Below, piece after piece: positions 41,619 to 50,258 of a stretch of 64,000 bases of DNA. Location of the stretch: NCBI RefSeq assembly GCF_000718165.1, contig NZ_JOEY01000056.1, forward strand, positions 1-64,000, given 5' to 3'. The notes beneath the pieces are model-generated. The model searched no databases and was not told the origin of the DNA. It worked only from the letters and a program-made list of their open reading frames with translations. The stretch is from Streptomyces fulvoviolaceus (lineage in GTDB: Bacteria; Actinomycetota; Actinomycetes; Streptomycetales; Streptomycetaceae). How positions within the stretch are numbered: the first letter of the stretch is position 1; each line of letters starts with the position of its first letter. A program made the position numbers and the translations under genes.

Positions 41619-41632
41619 TGTACCGACCGGTC
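41619..41632. promoter_or_regulatory. TGTACCGACCGGTC element, copy 2 (candidate TetR operator)
   Basis: Identical 14 bases to 19119-19132, centred on GACCGGTC. It lies between the GTATAC box at 41642 and the amidohydrolase start, so a bound repressor would block elongation of that transcript. A weaker relative, CCGACCGGT, is at 56124-56132 downstream of hsaB. Confidence 0.45.
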
Positions 41633-41641
41633 CAGTCAACG

Positions 41642-41657
41642 ATTCAGCATACGGAAT
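41642..41657. promoter_or_regulatory. GTATAC-family box (site 7)
   Basis: ATTCAGCATACGGAAT differs from site 2 by a single base. The minus strand reads TATGCT as a possible -10, giving a leader of about 85 nt for the amidohydrolase mRNA. Confidence 0.6.
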
Positions 41658-41736
41658 CGCAAAAGTCAGGAACGACCCGAAAGCTGACAGGTAGCTGACA
41701 CTTGATCGACGACACACCCCTTCCCGGCCAACCAGA

Positions 41737-41752
41737 ATTCAGTACACTCAAA
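41737..41752 (+). promoter_or_regulatory. GTATAC-family box (site 8)
   Basis: ATTCAGTACACTCAAA, 43 nt upstream of the aldehyde dehydrogenase start; TACACT is a usable -10. The left arm is identical to sites 2 and 7. Confidence 0.55.
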
Positions 41753-41794
41753 TTAACGGACGTGGCGTAACGCAGGGCGATCAGGAGACCGCAC

Positions 41795-43273
41795 ATGACG
41801 ACGGCGTACTCGTTCTCTTCACAGCTCTACATCGACGGGCGCCGGACCGACGGGCGGTCGGACAGCCCGATCCTCGTCCGCAACCCGGCGACCGAGGAGA
41901 CGGTGGCGGAGGTACCGGGCTCGTCGCTCGCGGACGTGCGCCAGGCGGTCGAGGCGGCCCGGCGTGCCTTCGACGAGGGCCCATGGCCACGGATGAAGCC
42001 CGCGGAGCGGGCCGCCGCCCTGTTGCGCATGGCCGAGGAGATGGAGCGCAGGCTGCCCGAACTCGTGGCCGTCAACATGGCCGAGGCGGGCTCGGTCCGC
42101 GCGCTGGCCGAGACCCTGCAGACCCGGGTCCCGGTGGCGCACCTGCGCGACATGGCCGAGCGGGTGATGCCGGCCTTCGCCTGGGAACGCCCGATGGACC
42201 CGACGATCGCCCCGGGCATCGGCATCTCCCAAGGGGTGCTGCGCCGTGAGGCGTTCGGTGTGTGCGCACTGATCTCCGCCTACAACTTCCCCTTCTTCCT
42301 CAGCATGATGAAGGTGATCCCGGCGCTCGCCGCCGGCTGCACCGCCGTACTGAAACCGGCGCCCGCGACTCCCCTGGAGTCCCTGCTGATCGGCGATTTC
42401 GCGGACGCGGCCGGCCTGCCTCCGGGCGTGCTGAACATCGTGACCGGTGACATCGAGGCCGGCCGGGAGCTGACCACCCACCCCATGGTGGACCTCGTCA
42501 GCTTCACCGGGTCGGACACCGTCGGGCGCACGGTCTACGCCCAGGCCGCGGCCTCCCTGAAGAAGGTCGTCCTCGAACTCGGCGGCAAGTCGGCCAACAT
42601 CGTCCGCGCCGACGGCGACCTCGACGGTGCCGTGCGGTCCGCACTGACGGGCATCACCACCCATGCCGGACAGGGCTGTTCCCTGCTGACCCGCACCCTC
42701 GTGCACGAGTCCGTCCACGACGAGCTGGTCTCCCGGCTGAGCGCGGCCCTCGCCGCCGTCCAGGTCGGCGACCCCGCGGACCCGTCCACCACCATGGGCC
42801 CGCTGATCAGCGAGGCGCAGCGGGACAAGGTCGAGAAGCTGATCCGCGTGGGTGAGGAAGAAGGGGCGCGCATCGTCTTCGGCGGCAAACGCCCGGCGGG
42901 TCTCGAACGGGGTTACTTCGTGGAACCCACCCTGTTCGCCGGCGTCGACAACGACATGACCATCGCGCGTACGGAGTTCTTCGGGCCGGTCGGCGTCGTC
43001 ATCCCGTTCCGCACCGACGAGGAGGCGGTACGGATCGCGAACGACAGCCCGTACGGCCTCGCCGGCGCCGTCTGGAGCGCCGACACCGTGGCCGCACACG
43101 AGATGGCGTCCCGCATCCGGGCCGGCGGTGTCACGATCAACGGCGGCAGTGCCGGAGTGAACCCGCGGGCGGCGTTCGGCGGGTACAAGCAGAGCGGACT
43201 CGGCCGGGAGTGGGGCGAGTTCGGGCTCGACGAGTACCTGCAGACGAAGACGGTCAGCTGGGCGGCACGCTGA
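41795..43273 (+). CDS. NAD(P)+-dependent aldehyde dehydrogenase
   Basis: 492-aa ALDH superfamily member: general base Glu in LELGGKSANIV, nucleophile Cys in HAGQGCSLLTRT, and the EEIFGPV equivalent is TEFFGPVGVV. AGGAGA lies upstream of the ATG. It converts an aldehyde, for example from side-chain or ring cleavage, to an acid. Alone in its unit, under a GTATAC box, and convergent with the solute-binding protein gene 24 bp away. Confidence 0.92.
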   Translation: MTTAYSFSSQLYIDGRRTDGRSDSPILVRNPATEETVAEVPGSSLADVRQAVEAARRAFDEGPWPRMKPAERAAALLRMAEEMERRLPELVAVNMAEAGSVRALAETLQTRVPVAHLRDMAERVMPAFAWERPMDPTIAPGIGISQGVLRREAFGVCALISAYNFPFFLSMMKVIPALAAGCTAVLKPAPATPLESLLIGDFADAAGLPPGVLNIVTGDIEAGRELTTHPMVDLVSFTGSDTVGRTVYAQAAASLKKVVLELGGKSANIVRADGDLDGAVRSALTGITTHAGQGCSLLTRTLVHESVHDELVSRLSAALAAVQVGDPADPSTTMGPLISEAQRDKVEKLIRVGEEEGARIVFGGKRPAGLERGYFVEPTLFAGVDNDMTIARTEFFGPVGVVIPFRTDEEAVRIANDSPYGLAGAVWSADTVAAHEMASRIRAGGVTINGGSAGVNPRAAFGGYKQSGLGREWGEFGLDEYLQTKTVSWAAR

Positions 43274-43297
43274 TCCGCGTGGCCGCCCAGCGGTCGC

Positions 43298-44548
43298 CTA
43301 CTTGACGGACACCTTCACGCCGGGGATCTGCTCCCCGCAGGCCGGCGCCCCCTGCGGGTCCGGCACGAACTTCTCGCCCTTCAGGAGGGAGACGAAGGTG
43401 CAGTCGCCCGGGCCGCCGACCGAGTAGGACCCCTTGTTCTCGAAGTCGGCCGGCTGCGGGAACAGTCCTCCGGCGGTCCAGGTCTTGTCGGCCCGCAACG
43501 CGGCCATCAGCTTGTCCTGGCTCGCGGTGCAGCCGGCCTTCTCCAGCCCGTGCAGGAGCAGGTCCGCGCTGATCCAGCCGACCGCCTGCGAGAACGACGG
43601 AATGCCGGACGTGGACTTGGCGTACTTCTTGAGCGCCGTGGACCAGGTGCGGGTCGCCTCGGTGTTCTTCTCCACCGGTGAGTAGGACGTCATGAAGCCC
43701 ACCCCCTGCGCCACTTTCAGCGTGGGCGGCGACTTCAGGAGGTCCGCTCCGTAACCGGTGGCCAGCAGGATCGACTTCATCTCGACGCCGGCCCGGCGCA
43801 GTCCGGTCGCGAGCGCGAACCCGGTCTCGGGGATCACCGGGGCGTACAGCACATCCGCGCCGGACTTCTTGATGCCCAGGACGATCGGGCCGACGTCGCT
43901 GGTGCCGAACGGGACGCGCTCGTTGACGTAGCCGCGTTCCAGTCCGGCGTGTTCCGCCGAGACCGCGGCTCCCTCGCCGGCCTTCGCGGCGCTCGGCGTG
44001 TTGTAGGCGACCACGGCCACCTTGGTCCCGCCGAGCTTCTTCCAGTACGTGCCGAGGGTCGTCGCGGCCTTGTCGTAGTCGGTGCCGGACATCGCCGGGA
44101 AGAGGTTGTCGTACTTCGGGTTGAACCACTGCTCGCCGCCGTCGAACGCGCCGCCGAGGAACGGTGTGCCGCCGGCCTGCGTGCCGGCGTACTGCCCGGC
44201 GCCGAAGAAGTACGTGCTCACCGGCAGGACGGCGTACACCTGCTCCTGCCGCACCAGGCGCTGGGCCGCGGTGAGCGCGCCCTGCGGTGTGGACTGGTCG
44301 TCGCCCATGACCACGTCGAAGCCGCGTGAGGCGCACTTTCCGCCCGCGGCCTTGTAGGCCGCGAACCGGGCCTTCACCCCGCTCTCGGTGCCGGCGTAGT
44401 GCGCACCGGCCGCGCCGCTCAACGATGTCAGGACACCGACCTTGACCGGCCCACTCGTGTTGTCCGCGCCGGCGGAGCCGCCGCCGCATGCGGCAAGTAC
44501 GAGTACCGCGGCGCTCGTCCAGGTCGCGATGGTTCCGACTCTCCCCAT
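43298..44548 (-). CDS. Liv-type ABC transporter substrate-binding lipoprotein
   Basis: 416 aa from the ATG at 44548 (GGAGGAGA upstream). N-terminal signal with lipobox VLVLAAC, so the mature protein is anchored outside the membrane by a lipidated Cys. The rest is a type I periplasmic-binding fold of the branched-chain amino acid class (VKVGVLTSLSGAAG at the start). In catabolic clusters such proteins bind aromatic acids, steroids or other non-amino-acid ligands. Divergent from the permease/ATPase genes across a region with one GTATAC box. Confidence 0.9.
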   Translation of the reverse strand: MGRVGTIATWTSAAVLVLAACGGGSAGADNTSGPVKVGVLTSLSGAAGAHYAGTESGVKARFAAYKAAGGKCASRGFDVVMGDDQSTPQGALTAAQRLVRQEQVYAVLPVSTYFFGAGQYAGTQAGGTPFLGGAFDGGEQWFNPKYDNLFPAMSGTDYDKAATTLGTYWKKLGGTKVAVVAYNTPSAAKAGEGAAVSAEHAGLERGYVNERVPFGTSDVGPIVLGIKKSGADVLYAPVIPETGFALATGLRRAGVEMKSILLATGYGADLLKSPPTLKVAQGVGFMTSYSPVEKNTEATRTWSTALKKYAKSTSGIPSFSQAVGWISADLLLHGLEKAGCTASQDKLMAALRADKTWTAGGLFPQPADFENKGSYSVGGPGDCTFVSLLKGEKFVPDPQGAPACGEQIPGVKVSVK

Positions 44549-44628
44549 CCGCTCTCCTCCGTCCCGTACCGCCCTCGGCCCGTCGGGCGACGGTTCCGGC
44601 AGGTGGTCCGCGAGGCACAGTGGAGCAT

Positions 44629-44644
44629 ATTGAGTATCCTTTGT
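44629..44644. promoter_or_regulatory. GTATAC-family box (site 9)
   Basis: ATTGAGTATCCTTTGT between the divergent binding-protein and permease genes; the reverse strand reads AGGATACTCAAT. It could control import of the substrate in both directions. Confidence 0.55.
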
Positions 44645-44753
44645 CACCGGTCGAGGCAGGAGAAATCCGTCCACAGGGTTGACTGAGCTCGCTTATGAGC
44701 GCACTTTAATCCGTACCCGCTCTCACGAGCACCGTCCTTCCAGGAGGCCGTCG

Positions 44754-46676
44754 TTGCTCTCCTACGTCGTCGCCGGCCTCGCTCTCGGGGCCATCTACGC
44801 GATCGCCGCCGCCTCGCTGGTCGTCACCCACGTGTCGTCCGGCGTCTTCAACTTCGCCTTCGGGGCCATGGCGTTCGCCGTGGCCCGCTTCTACTACTTC
44901 CTGTACGTCGAGCACGGGTGGCCGCTTCCGCTCGCGGCCGTCGTCGCCATCGGACTGTTCGGCCCGGGGCTGGGCGTGCTGCTCTACGCGGTGCTCTTCC
45001 GCCATCTGCGGCTGCGCTCTCCGCTGGTCAGGATCGTCGCAACGATCGGCCTGTCGGTCGCGCTGCCGCCGCTCGTCAACCTGGTGCTCGGGCAGCTGGT
45101 GAACGTCACCGCTCCGGGCCTCGCGCCTCAACCGGTCGCGGTGTTCCGGCCGTTCGGGACCGTCGTCGACATGAACCAGCTGATCATCTACGCGGCGCTG
45201 AGCGTGGTCCTGGTCGTCGGCACGGGCCTGCTGCGGTACACCGACACCGGACTGAAGGTCCGCGCACTGGTCGACTCGGAGGCCCTGACCGCGATGTCGG
45301 GTGTCAGCCCCACGCGCGTCTCCCTCGGGGTATGGGCGTTCAGCGCACTGCTGGCCGGACTCGCCGGCGTGCTCGTGGCGCCCACCGCCGGTCTGTCGGT
45401 GGACGGCATGACCTTCCTGATGGCGGCCGCCTTCGCGGCGGTGGTGGCGGCGCGGCTGCGCAACCTGCCGACGGCCGTCGCGGTCGCACTCGCCATGGGC
45501 GTCGTCACCAGCGTGATCCAGCGCTACCTCGATGCGGACAGCGCGCTGTCGGCCCAGATCGTCCCCAGCGTCCCGTTCCTGTTCATGCTCGTCTTCCTCA
45601 TCGCCCATGCCCTGCGCGGACGGGCCGGTGACGCGCCGGCGGGCGGGGCACTGGACCGTGCCATCCGCGCGGAGGCCGCGGGCGCGCCGACCGCGACGAA
45701 CCGTTCCGGGTTCGTCGCTCCCCTGGTGACACTCGGCGTCGTCGCCTGTCTGCCCCTGGTCCTCGACGACTTCTGGACCGGGCTGACGGGCACGGGCATC
45801 GCCCTGGCGACGGCACTGCTGTCCTGCACGCTCGTCACCGGCGAGGGCGGCATGATCTGGCTGTGCCAGATCACCTTCGCGGGCTTCGGCGCCCTGCTCG
45901 CCGCCGACCTCACCGCGAACTCCGGGTGGCCCCCGCTGGCGGCGGTCCTGGTGAGCGCGCTGTGCGTCGTCCCCGTGGGGGTGGCGCTCGGTCTGCTGAC
46001 GATCCGTCTGGGCAACCTGTACGTCGCCCTGGTGACGCTCACCTTCGGACTCCTCGCGCAGAACCTCGTCTTCCTGCGGGACCGCTTCTACAACTCGGGC
46101 CAGGGCATCTACATGCCCCGTCCCGAATGGGCCCTGGACAACCGGACCTTCGCCCTGCTCGCGCTGGCGGTGTTCGCCGTACTGGGCCTGTTCGTCGTGA
46201 ACCTGCGGCGCTCGACCGCCGGGCTGGCGGTGACCGCGGTCCGCTGGAGCGAGGCCGGATCCCGCACGCTGGGCCTGGGCATCGTGCCGGTCAAGGTGCT
46301 CGTGTCCGCGGTCGCCACCTTCGTCGCCGCGGTCGGGGGCGGCTTCCTCGCGCTCGCCTACCAGTCGGCGCTGCCCGACTCGTTCAATCCGTTCACCGGG
46401 CTGGTCTGGCTGGCGGTCCTGGTCACCGTGGGGGCGCGGCCGGTCGTTGGCGCGCTCGTCGCCGGTGTGGCGTTCGCCGTGCTGCCCAGCGTGTTCCAGA
46501 CGTATCTGCCGACGCGATGGGCCGAAGTCCCCGTCATCCTCTTCGGGTTCGGCGCGGTCATGCTCGCCCGCAACCCCGAGGGCATCATCGCCATGCACGC
46601 CCGACAGTTGCGTGATCTCAGCCGGTGGCGGCAGAGCCGTCGGGAGCCTGCGATCGCTCAGGGAGACCTCGCATGA
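44754..46676 (+). CDS. Fused LivH-LivM ABC transporter permease
   Basis: 640 aa from a TTG at 44754 with AGGAGG 6 nt upstream; a TTG at 44679 is in frame but lacks a ribosome site. Two permease units in one chain: residues about 1-290 are LivH-like (GAIYAIAAASLVVTH) and 320-620 LivM-like, together with about 15-17 hydrophobic segments. Usually these are separate genes. The ATG of the ATPase gene overlaps its stop. Confidence 0.9.
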   Translation: MLSYVVAGLALGAIYAIAAASLVVTHVSSGVFNFAFGAMAFAVARFYYFLYVEHGWPLPLAAVVAIGLFGPGLGVLLYAVLFRHLRLRSPLVRIVATIGLSVALPPLVNLVLGQLVNVTAPGLAPQPVAVFRPFGTVVDMNQLIIYAALSVVLVVGTGLLRYTDTGLKVRALVDSEALTAMSGVSPTRVSLGVWAFSALLAGLAGVLVAPTAGLSVDGMTFLMAAAFAAVVAARLRNLPTAVAVALAMGVVTSVIQRYLDADSALSAQIVPSVPFLFMLVFLIAHALRGRAGDAPAGGALDRAIRAEAAGAPTATNRSGFVAPLVTLGVVACLPLVLDDFWTGLTGTGIALATALLSCTLVTGEGGMIWLCQITFAGFGALLAADLTANSGWPPLAAVLVSALCVVPVGVALGLLTIRLGNLYVALVTLTFGLLAQNLVFLRDRFYNSGQGIYMPRPEWALDNRTFALLALAVFAVLGLFVVNLRRSTAGLAVTAVRWSEAGSRTLGLGIVPVKVLVSAVATFVAAVGGGFLALAYQSALPDSFNPFTGLVWLAVLVTVGARPVVGALVAGVAFAVLPSVFQTYLPTRWAEVPVILFGFGAVMLARNPEGIIAMHARQLRDLSRWRQSRREPAIAQGDLA

Positions 46677-47485
46677 GCGCCACTTCGGGTACGACATCCC
46701 CGCGCATCGAGGCCAGGGGTGTCACCGTCCGCTTCGGCGGTCTCGTCGCCCTGGACCAGGTCGATCTGTCGGTGCCGCCGGCCTCGGTCGTCGGGCTGGT
46801 GGGCCCCAACGGGGCGGGCAAGAGCACGCTGTTCGCCGTACTGTCCGGGCTGCTCGCGCCCAGCAAGGGGACGGTCCTGATGGACGGTCAGGACGTCACG
46901 GGAGCGAGTGCGCAGGCGCGGGCCAGACGGGGTCTCGCGCGCACCTTCCAGCATCCGGAGCTGTTCCCGGGGCTGACCGTCCGCGAGCACGTGGTGCTGG
47001 CGTACCGGCTGCGGCACACGCGCCATCGGATCTGGACCGATCTCGTCACCGCGGGCGGCTTCCGGCGGGCGCCCGTCGACGAGGACCGGCGCACCGACGC
47101 GCTGCTCGCCGCGCTGCGGCTGACCGCGCACGCCCATCGGCCGGTCTCCGGACTTCCCCTGGGCACCAGCCGTCTGCTGGAGATCGCCCGGGCGCTCGCC
47201 GTCGATCCGGGCGTACTACTGCTGGACGAGCCGTCGTCGGGGCTCGACGCACGGGAGACCGACGAACTCGCCACGACGCTCACCGGTGTCGTGGCCGACC
47301 ACGGGGTGTCTCTGCTCCTGGTCGAGCACGACGTCGAGCTCGTCCTCGGGATGAGCGACGTCGTCCATGTCCTCGACTTCGGCGTCAAGATCAGCGAAGG
47401 CTCCCCGGCCGAGGTCCGGGCGGACCCTGCCGTACGCGCCGCCTACCTGGGTGCGGACCACGGCGAGGAAAGGACTTCCGCATGA
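46673..47485 (+). CDS. Liv-type ABC transporter ATP-binding protein (LivG-like)
   Basis: 270-aa ABC ATPase: Walker A GPNGAGKST, Walker B VLLLDEPSSGLD, and a LPLGTSRLLEIARAL segment in place of the LSGGQ signature, as in actinobacterial LivG relatives. The LivG-type insertion between Walker A and the signature is present (HRIWTDLVTAGGF). ATGA overlaps on both sides couple it to permease and LivF genes. Confidence 0.92.
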   Translation: MSATSGTTSPRIEARGVTVRFGGLVALDQVDLSVPPASVVGLVGPNGAGKSTLFAVLSGLLAPSKGTVLMDGQDVTGASAQARARRGLARTFQHPELFPGLTVREHVVLAYRLRHTRHRIWTDLVTAGGFRRAPVDEDRRTDALLAALRLTAHAHRPVSGLPLGTSRLLEIARALAVDPGVLLLDEPSSGLDARETDELATTLTGVVADHGVSLLLVEHDVELVLGMSDVVHVLDFGVKISEGSPAEVRADPAVRAAYLGADHGEERTSA

Positions 47486-48207
47486 CCGTCACGGCGCCTC
47501 CCCTGCTCGCCGTCCGCGACCTGACCGTCCGCTACGGCGCCGCTCACGCGCTGCGGGACGTGACCTTCGACGTGCCGCCGAACAGTGCGCTCGCCGTGCT
47601 CGGACCGAACGGAGCCGGCAAGAGCACGCTGGCCAGAGCCCTCTCGGGGCTCGTCCCGCCGGTCGCCGGAACCGTCGTATTCGAAGGCCGTGACGTCACC
47701 GGGAGCACGCCCGACGCGATCCGCCGGGCCGGTCTCGTCCATCTCCCCGAGGGGCGCGGTGTGTTCCCCTCGTTGACGGTCATGGAGAACCTGCGCATGG
47801 CCACCGCGTGCGACCGGCGCCGCCGGGCCGCGGCCGTCGACAGGGCCTTCGAGATCTTTCCCGCGCTGCGGGAGCGGCAGCGCCAGGCGGCGGGGACGCT
47901 CTCCGGCGGCGAGCAGCAGATGCTGTCCCTCGCCCGGGCCCTGATGGTCGACCCGCGGCTCGTGATCGCCGACGAGTTGTCCCTCGGCCTCGCGCCGAAG
48001 ATGGTCGACGTGGTGTTCGAGAGCCTGCGCCGGGCCCGGGCCGCCGGCGTCGCCGTGCTCATGATCGAGCAGTTCGCGAGTCGGGCGCTCGGCTTCGCCG
48101 ACCACTGCCTCGTCCTCCAGCGCGGTCGGATCGCGTGGTCGGGCGGCACCGACGAGGCCGGTCCGGAACTGCTGAGCCGCTACCTCGGGGACGCCACGGC
48201 AGCCTGA
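47482..48207 (+). CDS. Liv-type ABC transporter ATP-binding protein (LivF-like)
   Basis: 241-aa ABC ATPase with Walker A GPNGAGKST, signature LSGGEQQMLSLARAL and Walker B LVIADELSLGLAP, the standard LivF pattern. Second nucleotide-binding subunit of the importer and last gene of the permease-ATPase-ATPase unit; converges on the crotonase gene 12 bp downstream with no clear hairpin. Confidence 0.92.
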   Translation: MTVTAPPLLAVRDLTVRYGAAHALRDVTFDVPPNSALAVLGPNGAGKSTLARALSGLVPPVAGTVVFEGRDVTGSTPDAIRRAGLVHLPEGRGVFPSLTVMENLRMATACDRRRRAAAVDRAFEIFPALRERQRQAAGTLSGGEQQMLSLARALMVDPRLVIADELSLGLAPKMVDVVFESLRRARAAGVAVLMIEQFASRALGFADHCLVLQRGRIAWSGGTDEAGPELLSRYLGDATAA

Positions 48208-48219
48208 CTCCCCATCGCC

Positions 48220-48981
48220 TTAGGGCCGGTCCGTGCGCGCGGCGAACCGTCGCGCCACGTCGGCCACATCGGGACGGCGCCGCAGCTTCGCCTCCGCCTC
48301 CAGCGTGAGGGCGTGGGCGAGGCTGGTGCCCTCACCGGCGGCGAGCAGTCCGAGGGTCTCCGCGACGGCCCCGGGATGGGCGGCTCGTATCAGGTCCGCA
48401 ATCTCGCGCGCGCGGTCGAGCAGACAGTCGTGCGGTACGACCTCGGTCACCAGGCCCGCCGTGAGCGCCCGTTCCGCGTCGACGGGTTCGCCGGTGAGCA
48501 TCATCCGGCGTGCCAGGCGGCCTCCGACCGCGCGGGGCAGCAGGGCGCTCATCCCCCAGCCCGCCGTGAGGCCGATCGCGGCGTGGGTGTCGGCGAACCG
48601 GGCCCGCTCGGAGGCGATGAGGAACGAGCAGGACAGCGCCAGCTCCAACGCCCCCGTGTAGCAAAGCCCGTTGACCACCCCGAGCACCGGTGTCCGGGAC
48701 GCACGCACCACCTCCGCCGGGTCGGTGCGCGCTCCGCGAGGGGAGCCCGTGCCGTTTCCCAGCGCCTCCTTCAGGTCGATCCCGGCCGAGAACGCGGGGT
48801 CGGAGCCCGTGAGGACTACCAGCCGGGTCTCCGCGTCGGCGTCGGCCGCTCGCACCGCCTCGATCAGTCCCCGCCGCATCGCGATCGTCATCGCGTTGCG
48901 CGCCTGCGGGCGGGCGAGCGTCAGCCACAGCACGCCGTCCGCCCAGTGACTCTCCAGTCCCTCGACTCCGACCTGGATCAC
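48220..48981 (-). CDS. Enoyl-CoA hydratase/isomerase (crotonase)
   Basis: 253-aa crotonase: FSAGIDLKEAL and VVNGLCYTGALELALSC are the oxyanion segments and Glu in GALEL is the expected catalytic position. GTG start 6 bp after the thiolase stop, so the two are one operon. Confidence 0.88.
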   Translation of the reverse strand: MIQVGVEGLESHWADGVLWLTLARPQARNAMTIAMRRGLIEAVRAADADAETRLVVLTGSDPAFSAGIDLKEALGNGTGSPRGARTDPAEVVRASRTPVLGVVNGLCYTGALELALSCSFLIASERARFADTHAAIGLTAGWGMSALLPRAVGGRLARRMMLTGEPVDAERALTAGLVTEVVPHDCLLDRAREIADLIRAAHPGAVAETLGLLAAGEGTSLAHALTLEAEAKLRRRPDVADVARRFAARTDRP

Positions 48982-48987
48982 GGTCGT

Positions 48988-50160
48988 TCAGACCGTCAGG
49001 ACCATCGCCGAGCCCATGCCGCCACCGGCGCACATGGCCGCGACTGCGGTTCCCCCGCCGCGTCGGCGCAGCTCGTGCGCCAGGGTGACGACCATGCGGG
49101 TGCCGGTGGTCGCGATCGGGTGGCCGAGGCTGCATCCGCTGCCGAAGGGGTTGACCCGCTCCGGGTCGAGGCCCAGTTCACGGGTGGTGGCCACGGCCAC
49201 GGCGGCGAAGGCCTCGTTGACCTCGAACAGGTCCACGTCGTCGATGCCGAGCCCGGCCCGGTCGAGCGCCTTGCGGATCGCGGCGATCGGCGCCAGCCCC
49301 GTCTCGACGGGGTCGACACCCACGCTCGCCCAGGCCCGCACGGTCGCGAGGGGTGTGAGCCCGTGCGCGGCGGCGAGGTCCGACCCGGCGACGACGACCG
49401 CGGCCGCACCGTCGTTGACGCCGCTGGAGTTGCCGGCCGTGATGGAGAAGCCCTCGATCTCCGGGTGCAGCGGCTTCAGCGCCGCGAGCCTCTCCCTGCT
49501 GGTGTCGCGCCGCGGATGCTCGTCGGTGTCGAAGACCGAGGTCGCGCCGTCCCGGCCGGTGACCTTGACGGGCACGATCTCGTCGGTGAACCGGCCCTCG
49601 TCGATGGCTCGTACGGCCCGCTCGTGGGAGCGCAGCGCCCAGGCGTCCATCTCCTCGCGGGTGAGACCGGCCAGCCGGGCCGTGTTCCAGGCGACGAGAA
49701 CACCCATGTCGTTGTTGGGTGCTTCGGGCGTCGGGACGTGGGTCGGCGACATCCAGGGGTCCTGCCAGTCGTCGGTGCCCGGAATCCGCCGCCGGGCCAC
49801 CGGTGCCGTGGACGAGGACTGCGTACCGCCCGCGACGACCGCGCGGTCCATTCCGGCGCGCACGCTCGCGGCGGCGGTCGCCACGCTGGCGAGACCGGAG
49901 GCACAGTGCCGGTTGTGCGCCAGACCCGGGACGTGCGTCAGCCCCGCCTCGATCGCCGCGTACCGGGCGATGTCGCCGCCTCCGGCCAGGGATTCACCGA
50001 GGACGAGGTCATCGATCGCCTCCGAGGGCAACCCGCCGCGCTGTACGGCCTCGCGCACGACCAGGGTGGCGAGGTCGAAGGCGCTGGTGTCCCGCAGGGT
50101 GCCCCGTCGGGCGGTTCCGATCGCGGTGCGGCAAGCGGAGAGGAGTACGGCATCAACCAT
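48988..50160 (-). CDS. Acetyl-CoA acetyltransferase (thiolase)
   Basis: 390-aa thiolase: Cys86 in NRHCASGLAS, His in GCSLGHPIATTG and Cys377 in CAGGGMGSA, so thiolysis should be intact. It starts at ATG 50160 with no ribosome site; a GTACTCT -10-like element ends 7 nt upstream, so the mRNA is probably leaderless. Paralogue of 23181-24326, with which it shares the overall fold but not the NRACGSSQ motif. Confidence 0.92.
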   Translation of the reverse strand: MVDAVLLSACRTAIGTARRGTLRDTSAFDLATLVVREAVQRGGLPSEAIDDLVLGESLAGGGDIARYAAIEAGLTHVPGLAHNRHCASGLASVATAAASVRAGMDRAVVAGGTQSSSTAPVARRRIPGTDDWQDPWMSPTHVPTPEAPNNDMGVLVAWNTARLAGLTREEMDAWALRSHERAVRAIDEGRFTDEIVPVKVTGRDGATSVFDTDEHPRRDTSRERLAALKPLHPEIEGFSITAGNSSGVNDGAAAVVVAGSDLAAAHGLTPLATVRAWASVGVDPVETGLAPIAAIRKALDRAGLGIDDVDLFEVNEAFAAVAVATTRELGLDPERVNPFGSGCSLGHPIATTGTRMVVTLAHELRRRGGGTAVAAMCAGGGMGSAMVLTV

Positions 50161-50163
50161 GAA

Positions 50164-50179
50164 ATTCAGAGTACTTAAC
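50164..50179. promoter_or_regulatory. GTATAC-family box (site 10)
   Basis: ATTCAGAGTACTTAAC, ending only 4 nt from the thiolase start codon. The core is shifted (AGTACT), but the left arm matches sites 2, 7 and 8. Confidence 0.45.
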
Positions 50180-50238
50180 AGGGCCATCGGTCGAAAGACC
50201 TCCAGTGAAACTGGCTCGATACCTCGACCCGATAGCAA

Positions 50239-50254
50239 ATAGAGGATACTTTGT
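50239..50254 (+). promoter_or_regulatory. GTATAC-family box (site 11), probable leaderless promoter
   Basis: ATAGAGGATACTTTGT. GATACT at 50245-50250 precedes the GTG of the ACAD by 8 nt, the spacing of a -10 box to a leaderless start. The AGGATACT core equals the reverse strands of sites 1 and 9. Confidence 0.55.
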
Positions 50255-50258
50255 TCCG

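Noticed and set aside
44706..46697. 663-codon minus-strand frame opposite the permease gene
   Set aside because: Composition is His/Arg/Gly/Asp-rich, typical of an antisense shadow of membrane protein codons; the other strand has a clear permease with a ribosome site.
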